A program made the translations under genes and the position numbers. A model generated the notes under the pieces. The model searched no databases. It was not told where the DNA came from and was given only the letters and a program-made list of their open reading frames with translations. DNA of 64,000 nt from Marinicrinis sediminis (lineage in GTDB: Bacteria > Bacillota > Bacilli > Paenibacillales > KCTC-33676): NCBI RefSeq assembly GCF_042685085.1, contig NZ_JBHUMM010000043.1, positions 434,001-498,000 on the forward strand. The letters run 5' to 3'. Position 1 is the first letter of the stretch; each line of letters starts with the position of its first letter. This document shows, piece after piece, positions 34,226 to 43,232 of the stretch.

Positions 34226-34353
34226 CATTCGTATGACATTTGTTCCCACCCTTTCCACTACGCTTGATTTGATGTCTGAAGTTGTGTACGTTGGACAGGT
34301 AATATCCGTACAAACTACAGGCAAGCGGAAACGAGAAGGGAAGAACAGAGGCC

Positions 34354-35133
34354 ATGCATACAGAACAGCATACGCATCAAACTGCACGTTTTGAAGAAGC
34401 ACGTCAGATGCTTTTGCAGCATCGCATATATTCGGAATTACATACACCTGAACGAGTTCGGATTTTTATGAAACATCATGTATTTGCCGTATGGGATTTC
34501 ATGAGTTTGCTCAAAAAGCTGCAACTATCCGTTACCTCGGTTACAGTGCCTTGGATGCCCTATGCTCAGCCATCCTATACCCGGTTTATTAATGAGATTG
34601 TGCTGGCGGAAGAATCAGACGAAGATGGACAAGGCGGGTATGTGAGCCATTTTGAACTATATCTGGCAGCCATGGAACAGACCGGTGCTGATACCGCGCC
34701 CATCCAGCAATTTATGGAGGAGATTCGCGCAGGCCAATCATGGGAAGCTGCCTTGCAACACGAGTTTATTCCTCCATCTGTTCGCAAATTTGTCGGACAG
34801 ACCCTGCAATTGGCGATGAACGGGCAGACGCATGAAGTCGCCTCCGCTTTCTTCTACGGAAGAGAAGATCTGATTCCAGATATGTTCCAGGCGCTGATGG
34901 AAGAAATGCGGACAGAAGGTGCGGATTATGACCGACTCACCTATTATCTCCAGCGACACATCGAATTGGACGGAGATGAGCATGGACCACTGGCAGAACG
35001 ACTGCTCCAGGATTTGTGCGGAGACAATCGGCTAAAGGAAGAAGAGGCCATGCGCGTTGCGGCGCTTTCACTGGAAGCCAGAATTCATTTGTGGGATGGG
35101 GTACTGGAGGAAATCGAGCGATTAGAACGATGA
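34354..35133 (+). CDS. DUF3050 heme-oxygenase-like fold protein
   Basis: A 259-residue all-helical protein of the DUF3050 family. The marker region RIFMKHHVFAVWDFMSLLKKLQ, then YVSHFELYLAAM and a C-terminal HIELDGDEHGPLAERLL with acidic/His residues are consistent with the TENA/heme-oxygenase-like diiron fold. The family has no firm role here. The gene is preceded by 128 bases without a clear promoter and followed by a strong terminator. Confidence 0.85.
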   Translation: MHTEQHTHQTARFEEARQMLLQHRIYSELHTPERVRIFMKHHVFAVWDFMSLLKKLQLSVTSVTVPWMPYAQPSYTRFINEIVLAEESDEDGQGGYVSHFELYLAAMEQTGADTAPIQQFMEEIRAGQSWEAALQHEFIPPSVRKFVGQTLQLAMNGQTHEVASAFFYGREDLIPDMFQALMEEMRTEGADYDRLTYYLQRHIELDGDEHGPLAERLLQDLCGDNRLKEEEAMRVAALSLEARIHLWDGVLEEIERLER

Positions 35134-35150
35134 TCACGAGTGAAATGGAT

Positions 35151-35186
35151 AAAACTTTCGGATAACCTGTCCGAAAGTTTTTTGTT
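35151..35186 (+). terminator. Intrinsic terminator
   Basis: AAAACTTTCGGA pairs with TCCGAAAGTTTT around a 7-base loop, followed by more Ts. Confidence 0.88.
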
Positions 35187-35550
35187 TTTGTGGATGGTTT
35201 GACTATCCATCAAATGTCTGGTGAATTTCTTTCATATGTGAATCCATCTTTTTTATGTAACTTTTTACTGAATCATGCGTAATCATAAGCAAGACTTTCA
35301 AATGGTTGAAAGCGATGTGGATGCGTGTCTATCAGTCATGGCGGAAAGACATACCTATCAAACGGGATGACAAAATTTCGAGTTTAAGTGAATTGTGAAG
35401 TTAACTATTGTAAAATGATTCCTAATCCAGGAGCGTAGTGGTATATTAGAGCAAATGGTCTTTACTCCTCTTTCGCTCTTCATGCTTTTCCTGGCCATTC
35501 GTTTAGCCGCATCACGAAATACATAGTATGTACAATGATAGAGGTGAATG
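35187..35550. other. Intergenic region, no gene seen
   Basis: These 364 bases hold no supported reading frame, RNA or repeat. A TACAAT at 35531-35536 could be a -10 for the nucleotidyltransferase gene, but no convincing -35 is present. Confidence 0.5.
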
Positions 35551-36141
35551 ATGCAATTAAGAGACGAACCCCAGCTTATCGCATTGCAAGAGTGGATGAA
35601 GAATTGTGATTTTCCGTGGTGGGTGGCAGGTGGCTGGTCCATCGACCTGTTTCTGAATCGCAAGACAAGGGAACATCAGGACGTTGATGTGGTTGTGTTG
35701 CGTCAAGATTTGAGCAGGGTGTTGCGGTATTTTGAAAGTTGGAGAATTGAGGTAGCCATACCTGGAGAACATCGCCTTGTACCTGTAAGGGCCGTTCAGG
35801 ATGTGGCTTTGCCTCGATTTGGCTTGCATTTGACACAAGGCAGCCGATTTTTGGAATTGCTGGTTACCGAGATGACTGGAGATCAGATGCTCTATCGTCG
35901 AAATAAGGAGATTAGGCTGTCCGTAGACAAATTTACGTACCTGTCTGCAACCAAACTGAGAAGTGTGACCCCGGAATGGCAGCTTCTCTTCAAATCAAAA
36001 TCACCGAGAGAACAGGATCATCATGACTTCGAGCACGCTTTGTCAGCCTTGTCGATGGAACAAAAAAACTGGTTGATTCATGCCATCCGTTCGACAGACG
36101 GAGAAAGCGAATGGATGAACCGGATCGAGGAGACGTTGTAA
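35551..36141 (+). CDS. Nucleotidyltransferase (aminoglycoside adenylyltransferase-like)
   Basis: A 196-residue nucleotidyltransferase-fold protein. The motif WVAGGWSIDLFLNRKTREHQDVDVVV contains the Gly-Gly-Trp and the DxD metal pair typical of the AadB/LinB-like group that adenylylates drugs. The rest is less conserved, so drug resistance cannot be claimed; many chromosomal homologues have unknown substrates. AGAGGTG lies 5 bases before the second of two ATGs. It is followed 13 bases later by the metallophosphoesterase gene. Confidence 0.82.
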   Translation: MQLRDEPQLIALQEWMKNCDFPWWVAGGWSIDLFLNRKTREHQDVDVVVLRQDLSRVLRYFESWRIEVAIPGEHRLVPVRAVQDVALPRFGLHLTQGSRFLELLVTEMTGDQMLYRRNKEIRLSVDKFTYLSATKLRSVTPEWQLLFKSKSPREQDHHDFEHALSALSMEQKNWLIHAIRSTDGESEWMNRIEETL

Positions 36142-36154
36142 GGAGTGATGAAAC

Positions 36155-36766
36155 TTGAAGATTTTAGTGGTTGCGGATGAAGAATCTACTTATATTTGGG
36201 ATCATTTTGAACGTGACCGATTCAAAGAGATAGAGCTGATCATATCCTGCGGAGACTTGAAAGCTGCCTATTTATCTTATTTAGTGACTATGATCAATGC
36301 CCCGCTGATGTATGTCCATGGTAACCATGATGATTATGAACGAACCCCACCAGAAGGTTGTGAAAGTATAGAAGGAAAGATGACAAACTTCAAAGGAATA
36401 CGCATCCTTGGAGTGGGTGGCAGCCAGCGGTATTCAAACGGCAATTGGCAATTTACTGAGAAACAAATGAAAAACCGCCTGCGAAAGCTTGCCCCACGAT
36501 TATGGTATCACCGAGGTGTAGATTTGCTCGTTACCCATGCCCCTGCTTATCAGATTGGAGACGGTACAGATCCATGCCATCGTGGCTTTCAATGCTTCCA
36601 AACGTTCGTAGAGAAATATCAGCCTTCGTATATGATTCACGGACATCAGCATTTGAATTATGGCAGAAACAAACGAATTCACAGTCTTGGTTCCACTCAG
36701 ATTATTAATGGATTTGGCTACTACATACTTAACTATGAGAACGAAGATCGATGTCAATCGGAATGA
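36155..36766 (+). CDS. Metallophosphoesterase
   Basis: A 203-residue calcineurin-like phosphoesterase. The metal motifs are SCGDLK (about 31-36), VHGNHDD (about 54-60), VTHAPAY (about 129) and HGHQHLNYG (about 165). The first motif is VADEES rather than DxHG, so the first metal Asp is in an unusual setting. The TTG start has AAGGAGTG upstream. Co-transcription with the nucleotidyltransferase is likely. Confidence 0.87.
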   Translation: MKILVVADEESTYIWDHFERDRFKEIELIISCGDLKAAYLSYLVTMINAPLMYVHGNHDDYERTPPEGCESIEGKMTNFKGIRILGVGGSQRYSNGNWQFTEKQMKNRLRKLAPRLWYHRGVDLLVTHAPAYQIGDGTDPCHRGFQCFQTFVEKYQPSYMIHGHQHLNYGRNKRIHSLGSTQIINGFGYYILNYENEDRCQSE

Positions 36767-36802
36767 TCTTTGCAATATCGTATAAGAAAGGACTCCACGA
36801 CA

Positions 36803-37393
36803 TTGAAAAAATTCAAATTTCCCTGGTACACTGGGTTCATCGTAGCAGGCCTCATATTTGTAACTGGCATGGGAACCATTGTTGTCCATTTCACTCACCA
36901 TGATGTGATGGACAAGCGACAACTGGTCATGGCACCGGGCACAGAAAAAGTACATTTTCACAAGCCAGGTGATTACGCGATTTTTTATGAGTATCATGTT
37001 CAAAAGAGAAATCTGGGCTTCATTTATATCGAGAATGCTCAAAAATTTCTCGATGTTCCGGCATTACTGGAGATTCGGATCTGGCGCGATTCTGATGGAC
37101 AGCCGATACCACTAAAAGAAGATTCCTCCATGACCTATACGGAAAGAGACTATAAAGGGGAGTCTCTATACAGCTTCAAGGTTCAGCATGAAGGCGTCTA
37201 TCACATCCAGACCACGGTTCAAGAAAGTGAGAATCTCCAGCCTTTGTCCTTGGCTATTATTTATGATTTTAGCGGATTCCTGATCGACCAACTCGTACGA
37301 ATGGGGATTACGCTTCTGCTAACCGCACCTTTTGGCGTGTTAAGCTTGATTCAGTACTGGAGAATGAACAGGACGAAGACGCAACAAGTTTGA
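36803..37393 (+). CDS. Membrane protein with two helices
   Basis: A 196-residue protein with an N-terminal helix (about 9-30), an extracytoplasmic beta-rich domain (about 35-160) and a C-terminal helix (about 166-187). TTG 36803 is chosen since AAAGGA lies 10 bases before it. It belongs in a row with the following membrane protein; function unknown. Confidence 0.7.
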   Translation: MKKFKFPWYTGFIVAGLIFVTGMGTIVVHFTHHDVMDKRQLVMAPGTEKVHFHKPGDYAIFYEYHVQKRNLGFIYIENAQKFLDVPALLEIRIWRDSDGQPIPLKEDSSMTYTERDYKGESLYSFKVQHEGVYHIQTTVQESENLQPLSLAIIYDFSGFLIDQLVRMGITLLLTAPFGVLSLIQYWRMNRTKTQQV

Positions 37394-37450
37394 AAGAGCT
37401 GGACTCTCTATTTTTGAATTGCAAGCAACTCTTTCACCGAGGGGGAACGT

Positions 37451-38008
37451 GTGTTGCGACAATTGAATCGAGTTCAACGGGCTACGTTGTGTTTGGGAAA
37501 TCAGTTTATCCTTACAGGTATGATTCTTCTTGTTCTCGGACTGATTTTGATTTCCATTGGTATTCGAATCCATGCTGACATACTGCTTTTTGCCTCCCTT
37601 CCTTTCCCCTTTGCGGTAATCTTGTTGGTGTATGGGTGGAAAAGGTCGAACATGCACATCACCATGCTGGAAACAGGTGTGCTTCACAAAGGTACCTTTA
37701 CCAAATGGCAAAACGCCTTTATTGAAATCAATGATCGATTGTATGTGCATGTGTATTACATGTACATAGACTGTTTACACAGGCATCAAGAGGTCTATTG
37801 GCTCGTTCCTGGAAAAATCAAATATCCACGACATGTGCAAATTTTGAGTGATGGAAACAAAATGATCATCCTTGATTTTCTTCCTGGCACGCCTCAGATT
37901 GGAAGTGAAGACACGATTCGCCTCGCGCACATGCCTGTGTTTGGAAAATGGCTTCTGCTGGGCATGACGGGGTTGATCGGACTTATTTATATATGGTTCA
38001 TCGCTTGA
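37451..38008 (+). CDS. Membrane protein, 185 aa
   Basis: Two N-terminal helices (about 18-65), a central hydrophilic domain with many Tyr and His residues (HVYYMYIDCLHRHQEVYW), and a C-terminal helix. It starts at GTG 37451 or TTG 37454, with AGGGGG just before. The arrangement resembles PH-like membrane domains, but I cannot assign a family. Confidence 0.7.
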   Translation: MLRQLNRVQRATLCLGNQFILTGMILLVLGLILISIGIRIHADILLFASLPFPFAVILLVYGWKRSNMHITMLETGVLHKGTFTKWQNAFIEINDRLYVHVYYMYIDCLHRHQEVYWLVPGKIKYPRHVQILSDGNKMIILDFLPGTPQIGSEDTIRLAHMPVFGKWLLLGMTGLIGLIYIWFIA

Positions 38009-38042
38009 TCGTGCAGAAAAACAAGGAAAGGATGGGATTCCA

Positions 38043-39044
38043 ATGCCTTATGAAATTGAGAATAAATTTGTCATCGCCGTTGCTTCCAGTGCGCTGTTTG
38101 ACCTGTCGGAATCCGATCGGGTTTACCAAGTTGAAGGAGAGGACAAGTACCGAGCGTATCAGAGAGAACATGAAAATGATGTCCTGCAGCAGGGTGTAGC
38201 ATTTCCATTAATCAAGCGGCTGCTGGGGATGAATGGTACATCGCCGGATGATCAGCTGGTTGAGGTGGTGCTGCTGTCGCGCAATGACCCGGATACCGGA
38301 TTGCGTGTTTTCAAAACGATAGAGCATTATGGGCTGCCCATCAGTCGTGCGGCTTTTGTGACGGGAAATAATCCGGTCAAATATATGAATGCTTTCAATG
38401 CTACGCTTTTTCTGTCTGCCAATCCGCAGGATGTACAGGAAGCGGTGAAGGAGGGCTTCCCCGCAGGCTGCATATATCCCTCAGACTACCAGGATAATGA
38501 GGAAGATGCAGAGCTGAGACTTGCCTTTGATTTCGATGGTATTATCGCAGACGATTCTGCCGAGCGCGTATTCCAGGAAGGGAAGGTGCTCAATCAGTTT
38601 CATCAGCATGAGCGGATGAAAGCAGCCATTCCATTGCCGGCAGGACCGATTTTTCGGTTTTTCAAGGAAATCTCCAAACTTCAGAAAAAAGAGCTGGAGA
38701 AGGCGAAGAAGGACACAGACTACAAGCCGAAAATTAGGATCGGGATCGCAACGGCTCGAAACGCTCCCGCCCATGAACGAGTCATTACCACATTGCGGGA
38801 GCAGGATATACGGGTGGATGAAGCTTTCTTTTTGGGCGGTATCGACAAGAGCAGGGTATTAAAGGAGTTTAGGCCGCATATCTTTTTTGACGATCAGGTA
38901 AGCCACATCGCGTCAGTCGCCCGTCATTTTCCTTGTGTCCATGTTCCGTTTGGTGTTGCCAATGATCAATCAAACGAGAAAAATGAAACTCAAACCTATG
39001 AAGTACAACAAGGAGGAAACGATCATGAATCCCGTTCACAATGA
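38043..39044 (+). CDS. Cytosolic 5'-nucleotidase (NT5C1-like, PF06189 type)
   Basis: A 333-residue enzyme that would dephosphorylate nucleoside monophosphates. The family pattern is visible: FVIAVASSALFDL at the N-terminus, VLLSRNDPDTGLRVFKTIEHYGLPISRAAF, then the HAD-like LAFDFDGIIADD (about 160) and a late FFDDQVSHI. AAAGGATG precedes the ATG. The end overlaps the VOC gene by 20 bases. Confidence 0.88.
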   Translation: MPYEIENKFVIAVASSALFDLSESDRVYQVEGEDKYRAYQREHENDVLQQGVAFPLIKRLLGMNGTSPDDQLVEVVLLSRNDPDTGLRVFKTIEHYGLPISRAAFVTGNNPVKYMNAFNATLFLSANPQDVQEAVKEGFPAGCIYPSDYQDNEEDAELRLAFDFDGIIADDSAERVFQEGKVLNQFHQHERMKAAIPLPAGPIFRFFKEISKLQKKELEKAKKDTDYKPKIRIGIATARNAPAHERVITTLREQDIRVDEAFFLGGIDKSRVLKEFRPHIFFDDQVSHIASVARHFPCVHVPFGVANDQSNEKNETQTYEVQQGGNDHESRSQ

Positions 39045-39375
39045 AATAGGTGCCGTATTTATTCCCGTAAGAGAGATTGAGAAAGCGAGAGACTGGTATT
39101 CAGATATATTAAATCTTCCCATTGATGGGGAGATTTTGTTTGGTCACCTTTACGTCCTCCCGATGGAAGGGACAAAGATTGTGCTGGACAGCAAGATTTC
39201 TCATGATGATCATGTGTATCGATTTCCGCCATTTCATTTTAATGCGTCCGATATTTCCGAAGCATTTGCCTACATGTCCACCAAACAGGTGGAGATGGAT
39301 GATGAGATTAACGGGAACTGGTTTCGTTTCAAGGACCCCGATGGCAATGTGTTGATGGTATGTGAATGTATGTAA
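39025..39375 (+). CDS. VOC superfamily (glyoxalase/dioxygenase fold) protein
   Basis: A 116-residue single-domain VOC protein with two beta-alpha-beta-beta-beta modules: IGAVFIPVREIEKARDWYSD and FRFKDPDGNVLMVCE. AGGAGG lies 6 bases before the ATG. It overlaps the 5'-nucleotidase stop. Some metal-ligand positions (early His) are absent, so an enzymatic role is uncertain. Confidence 0.82.
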   Translation: MNPVHNEIGAVFIPVREIEKARDWYSDILNLPIDGEILFGHLYVLPMEGTKIVLDSKISHDDHVYRFPPFHFNASDISEAFAYMSTKQVEMDDEINGNWFRFKDPDGNVLMVCECM

Positions 39376-39402
39376 TCTGAATCCGAGGATGCAATCGAAT
39401 GA

Positions 39403-39546
39403 AGCATTCATCATGCCCAGATTACGATTCCGGCAGGGATGGAAGAAGAAGCCAGAGCCTTTTATATCGATGTGCTGCAATTAAAAGAGTTAAGAAAGCC
39501 AGCGTCTCTTCAGCATCGGGGCGGCTTTTGGCTTCAAAAACCGTGA
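39403..39546 (+). pseudogene. VOC gene fragment (N-terminal third)
   Basis: The frame reads HHAQITIPAGMEEEARAFYI then LQLKELRKPASLQ and GGFWLQKP before TGA. This is the classic start of another VOC subfamily with metal His, but it has an in-frame stop just before it, no start codon and ends after about 45 residues. It is a decayed remnant lying between an intact VOC gene and the next gene. Confidence 0.7.
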
Positions 39547-39570
39547 AAATAATGAAGAAGGAGCATGCAG

Positions 39571-39843
39571 ATGAAAAAAATGATGACTGCATCAGTGATG
39601 CTTATAAGTGGCATTCTGATGATCGTCGGATCTCATTTGGGAGCTGTTCAACTTCAAACGGACAGAGGGATCTCCTATGGGGATGCCTTACAAACGTCAA
39701 GCGGAATAACCTATCATTTGATTGGTATTTTGCTTGGCATAGCGGGATTCACGATTCTGATCTGGGAGACGTATGTCAGACCGGGGATCAATGGCCGATT
39801 GCGGAGAGAAAAAGAACGGATGTTGGAAGATAGGCACTTCTGA
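39571..39843 (+). CDS. Small membrane protein, 90 aa
   Basis: Two hydrophobic segments (about 5-22 and about 50-68) and a basic C-terminal tail (NGRLRREKERMLEDRHF). AAGGAG lies 7 bases before the ATG at 39571. Family not recognised. Confidence 0.65.
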   Translation: MKKMMTASVMLISGILMIVGSHLGAVQLQTDRGISYGDALQTSSGITYHLIGILLGIAGFTILIWETYVRPGINGRLRREKERMLEDRHF

Positions 39844-39851
39844 TTTATAAT
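39823..39851 (+). promoter_or_regulatory. Probable SigA promoter of murG-like gene
   Basis: TTGGAA (39823-39828) and TATAAT (39846-39851) with a 17-base spacer. The predicted start near 39858 supports initiation at TTG 39913 rather than the upstream ATG at 39850. Confidence 0.5.
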
Positions 39852-39912
39852 GAAAAGGTTAGTGCTGCAAATGAGCACGAACCGCATAGTCAGACAGTGG
39901 GAGGGAGCCTGT

Positions 39913-40992
39913 TTGTCCAAGAAAATCAAGAAAATTATGTTTACAGGCGGAGGAACGGCCGGACATGTGACCGTTAATCTTGCCTTGATTCCCGAATTCC
40001 AGGCGGATGGTTGGGAGACGGAATATATGGGATCTGTGGACGGCATTGAGAAGCAGTTGATTCAATCTGTGCCGAGTGTCCCCTATTATGGCATTTCAAC
40101 AGGCAAACTGAGAAGATATATGGATTGGAAAAATGTCAAAGACCCGTTTCGTGTAATGAAGGGGGTACTTCAGGCATTTCGCATTATGAGGCGCAGCAAG
40201 CCGGATGTCCTGTTTTCCAAGGGCGGCTTCGTAACCGTTCCTGTTATTATAGCGGCCTGGCTGAACCGAGTGCCGGTGGTGATTCATGAATCGGATCTGA
40301 CACCCGGACTCGCCAATAAGATTGCGATCCCGCTTGCGGAAAAAATTGCCGTCACATTTCCGGAGACGATGGATCATGTCAAGAAAGAGAAGGCCGTTTA
40401 CATCGGTGGCATTGTAAGAAATGAGCTCAAAAAAGGGAGTGCGCTGAAGGGATTAACCCTGACGTCATTTACGCGACATAAGCCTGTCATGCTCATTATG
40501 GGTGGCAGTCAAGGTTCCAAAAAAATCAATCAGATGGTCCGCGATGAGCTGGCCACACTTACGGAATCTTTTCAGATCATTCACATTTGCGGAAAAGGGC
40601 AAGTGGAGCCGCAACTGAACCAGCATGGCTACTGTCAGTTTGAGTACGTCAATCAGGAACTGGCTGATTTGTTGGCCGCGACAGATATCGTCGTTTCCAG
40701 AGCGGGTTCGAATTCCATTTTTGAATTCCTGTCCTTGCGCAAGCCGATGGTGCTGATTCCGTTGTCCAGACAAGTGAGCCGAGGAGATCAGATTCTCAAT
40801 GCCCAATCGTTTGAGAAGCTGGGATACGCCAAGGTGCTGGACGAAGATACGTTGATAGGGGAACAATTTGTACAAACGGTGATGAAGACATATGAAGACC
40901 GGCATCACTATCTGGAAAAGATGGAGCAAGCCAGACAAAGTGAACTGCAGGATCTGATTCAGCTTATAGAGGATGCAGCAAAGTCTGGTTGA
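39913..40992 (+). CDS. murG: MurG-like UDP-GlcNAc:lipid I transferase
   Basis: A 359-residue GT28 glycosyltransferase that would add GlcNAc to lipid I in peptidoglycan synthesis. Motifs: TGGGTAGHV (about 10-18), GGFVTVPVIIAAW, HESDLTPGLANK, MGGSQGSKKIN and the donor site SRAGSNSIFEFL with PLSRQVSRGDQ. Length matches MurG. It lies outside a dcw cluster, so it may be a second copy, as is known in some Bacillus and Paenibacillus genomes. It has its own promoter and starts at TTG with GGAGGGAG upstream. Confidence 0.9.
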   Translation: MSKKIKKIMFTGGGTAGHVTVNLALIPEFQADGWETEYMGSVDGIEKQLIQSVPSVPYYGISTGKLRRYMDWKNVKDPFRVMKGVLQAFRIMRRSKPDVLFSKGGFVTVPVIIAAWLNRVPVVIHESDLTPGLANKIAIPLAEKIAVTFPETMDHVKKEKAVYIGGIVRNELKKGSALKGLTLTSFTRHKPVMLIMGGSQGSKKINQMVRDELATLTESFQIIHICGKGQVEPQLNQHGYCQFEYVNQELADLLAATDIVVSRAGSNSIFEFLSLRKPMVLIPLSRQVSRGDQILNAQSFEKLGYAKVLDEDTLIGEQFVQTVMKTYEDRHHYLEKMEQARQSELQDLIQLIEDAAKSG

Positions 40993-41114
40993 CCAGCCAT
41001 CTTCATCTGAGATATTTGAGATCAATCCCCTATGATAAAGAGACTTGCCCTTTATCGTCATAAGAGAAATCAATATGGAAATAAAGCGATACGATACAGG
41101 AGGACGGACCGGAA

Positions 41115-41636
41115 ATGACCATGGAATTAGAATCAAACCAATCACAATCAAACCAATCACAATCAAACCAATCACAATCAAACCAATCGGAACAAAGCGG
41201 AGAGCTCATTCCTCTGGCGCATCAGACAGAGGACCCGGCTGTTCATGACCTGTTTGAGGAAATCATGTTGCTGGAACCGCATAAAATACCCGAGCAGCTT
41301 GTCCAATATGCAAGTCGCCCAGATTACGAGTTGATGGGGTTCAGGGAAGAAGGCGAATTAAGGGGACTGATCGGCGTTCGCTATGTCGATTCACACCGGA
41401 CGGAATTGTTGCATTTGGTGGTCAAGCCTGAATATCGCCTGAAGGGACTGGGTCAGGGACTCGTGTACATGCTGGCAGAAAAAAGAGAGTTGCAGCAGAT
41501 AACGGCTCAGATTGAAGAGGAAATGCTTGAATTTTTCCGGAGAATCGGGTTCGGTGTCCACAGCTATCTGGATGAGCAAACAGGCAGAGAGCAATTCAGA
41601 TGCGAATGGAATCGGGAACACAGCATCCAGGAGTAA
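41115..41636 (+). CDS. GNAT family acetyltransferase with repeat-coded N-terminus
   Basis: A 173-residue GNAT protein. Residues 6-28 are a low-complexity SNQSQ repeat coded by four 15-base units. The fold follows from about 30, with acetyl-CoA loop VVKPEYRLKGLGQGL (about 97-111) and a C-terminal FFRRIGF. AGGAGG lies 11 bases upstream. It ends 16 bases before the Nudix gene and is likely in one operon with it. Confidence 0.82.
   Translation: MTMELESNQSQSNQSQSNQSQSNQSEQSGELIPLAHQTEDPAVHDLFEEIMLLEPHKIPEQLVQYASRPDYELMGFREEGELRGLIGVRYVDSHRTELLHLVVKPEYRLKGLGQGLVYMLAEKRELQQITAQIEEEMLEFFRRIGFGVHSYLDEQTGREQFRCEWNREHSIQE
41131..41190 (+). repeat. Four tandem 15-bp units inside the GNAT gene
   Basis: AATCAAACCAATCAC occurs at 41131, 41146, 41161 and 41176 (the last with two changed end bases). 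The unit is a multiple of three, so copy-number change would alter the tail length without frameshift. Confidence 0.95.
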
Positions 41637-41652
41637 GAGAGAGGTGAACAGC

Positions 41653-42372
41653 GTGATTTCATTCAAACATGAGCTCAAATGGACGGAAGACGGCCATCAG
41701 GCATTCAAACAGTGGATCGAGGAAGAGTATCTGTATGGCATGAAAAGCATGGAGGCGGTCTTCAAGAGCAGCGGATGGAGTGCAGAGGCCCGTCATTTTT
41801 TTGTTGTGTGGGAAATGGAGGCAGATCGGATCGATGATCTGGAAAAACAGGCGCAATCCTTCATACAAGGCGCTTCTTTTATTGAAAAATCGGACATGCT
41901 TCGCATCCAGTACCATCATGAAGAGTCTCAGCCCCACTATGCAGCCGTGACGGCCTTTGTCACAAACGAAAAGGATGAAGTGCTGCTGGTGAAGAGCGCA
42001 CAGCGTTCGGATACATGGGAGCTTCCGGGTGGAAGGGTAGAAGCGAATGAAACCCTGGAGCAAGCCGTGAAACGGGAAGTGCGAGAAGAGGCTGGTATCG
42101 AGATTGAAGTGTTTGGTGTAATCGGGACGTATCAGAATTACAACAAAGGAATGATCGTTAACCTTGCAGCCCGATATGTGAGCGGGGAGCTTCGCGGGAA
42201 ACCGGGAGAAATTATGGAAGCCCGATTTATTCCCGTGTCCCCTCAAAATGCTGCGCAGTGGATCACACGACCTCATTTCCTTACTAGGCTTCTGGATTCT
42301 TTTCAAGGTCGTTCGGTTCCTTATGAATGCTATCAGGCCAAGCCAGCCTCAGTCTTGCATCGTCTGGACTAA
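41653..42372 (+). CDS. Nudix hydrolase with N-terminal extension
   Basis: A 239-residue protein. Residues 1-95 form an uncharacterised aromatic-rich domain. Residues 98-225 are a Nudix domain with a complete Nudix box (GGRVEANETLEQ, then REVREEAGIEI). It hydrolyses a nucleoside diphosphate linked to another moiety; substrate unknown. It starts at GTG with GAGAGGTG 7 bases upstream. Confidence 0.87.
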   Translation: MISFKHELKWTEDGHQAFKQWIEEEYLYGMKSMEAVFKSSGWSAEARHFFVVWEMEADRIDDLEKQAQSFIQGASFIEKSDMLRIQYHHEESQPHYAAVTAFVTNEKDEVLLVKSAQRSDTWELPGGRVEANETLEQAVKREVREEAGIEIEVFGVIGTYQNYNKGMIVNLAARYVSGELRGKPGEIMEARFIPVSPQNAAQWITRPHFLTRLLDSFQGRSVPYECYQAKPASVLHRLD

Positions 42373-42623
42373 TCGCGAATGCGTGAACCATAAAATCAGA
42401 CAAGCGAACATACTGCATATGAATTAAAGACAAAAAACGGACGCTGTGATACAATGTCCATTAATTTCAGTCTGTTGCGGTCGAATGCTGACGAATGGAT
42501 GAAATAAACAGATGCTACATGGATGCGTACCAGAAACGATTCATAAACAGGATTGAAACCGTATGAGAACAGTACATGCACGTGAGACAGGCAGAGACCA
42601 GCGGAAAGAAGGGGAAGGTTCCA

Positions 42624-43226
42624 GTGATTCAATTGCCGATTCAGATTACAACAGGTCGTCTAAACCGGGAACGACTGAATATGTACTATCCGATTATTCA
42701 GGGCATGCGCAATATTTCGATTCAGCAAAATATGAACAACACCATTATCAATACGATGAATCGACTGATTCGGGAACGTTCCTTCTATGAAAATGAGTCC
42801 ATCCAGATTACAGGTTTTTATGAAGTGAAGACAAACCACCGTGGCGTAGTTTGCCTGAATCTGATCCTCTATACCCATGGAGAGCGTTCACAGGGGATGA
42901 CGATTTTACAATCTCTTACCTTTGATACTTCGACTGGCACGCTCATCGGATTGCCGGATTTGTTCAAGTCGGAAATCGATTATGTGAAACCATTGTCCGA
43001 GATCATCCGAAAGCAAATTGAACAACGAAGCATTTCCACGATCAAGTCTTTTGAGCAAATCGAACAGGAGCATGCATTCTACATAGCGGACAAATGTTTG
43101 GTTTTATACGCGCAATTGAATGATTTGACACCTGTCCAGCATGGTTTTCCTTATTTTCCGATTTCCGTCTATGATATTCAGTCAATTGTCAAGGAAGACG
43201 GGCCTCTCGGCAGAATGGTTGGATAA
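42624..43226 (+). CDS. DUF3298-type (RsiV C-terminal-like) protein without anchor
   Basis: A 200-residue protein with the DUF4163/DUF3298 layout: ITGFYEVKTNHRGVVCLNLILYTH, then QSLTFDTSTGTLIGLPDLFK and FPISVYDIQSIV. In RsiV this domain is extracytoplasmic and binds lysozyme; here no signal peptide or membrane helix is seen, so location is uncertain. GTG 42624 is used with AAGGGGAAGG 5 bases upstream. It is followed 6 bases later by a Nudix gene. Confidence 0.75.
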   Translation: MIQLPIQITTGRLNRERLNMYYPIIQGMRNISIQQNMNNTIINTMNRLIRERSFYENESIQITGFYEVKTNHRGVVCLNLILYTHGERSQGMTILQSLTFDTSTGTLIGLPDLFKSEIDYVKPLSEIIRKQIEQRSISTIKSFEQIEQEHAFYIADKCLVLYAQLNDLTPVQHGFPYFPISVYDIQSIVKEDGPLGRMVG

Positions 43227-43232
43227 TCTGAA

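Noticed and set aside
39399..39833. 144-codon frame covering the VOC fragment and small membrane gene
   Set aside because: It runs out of frame over two better supported features and has Ser/Arg-rich chance composition.
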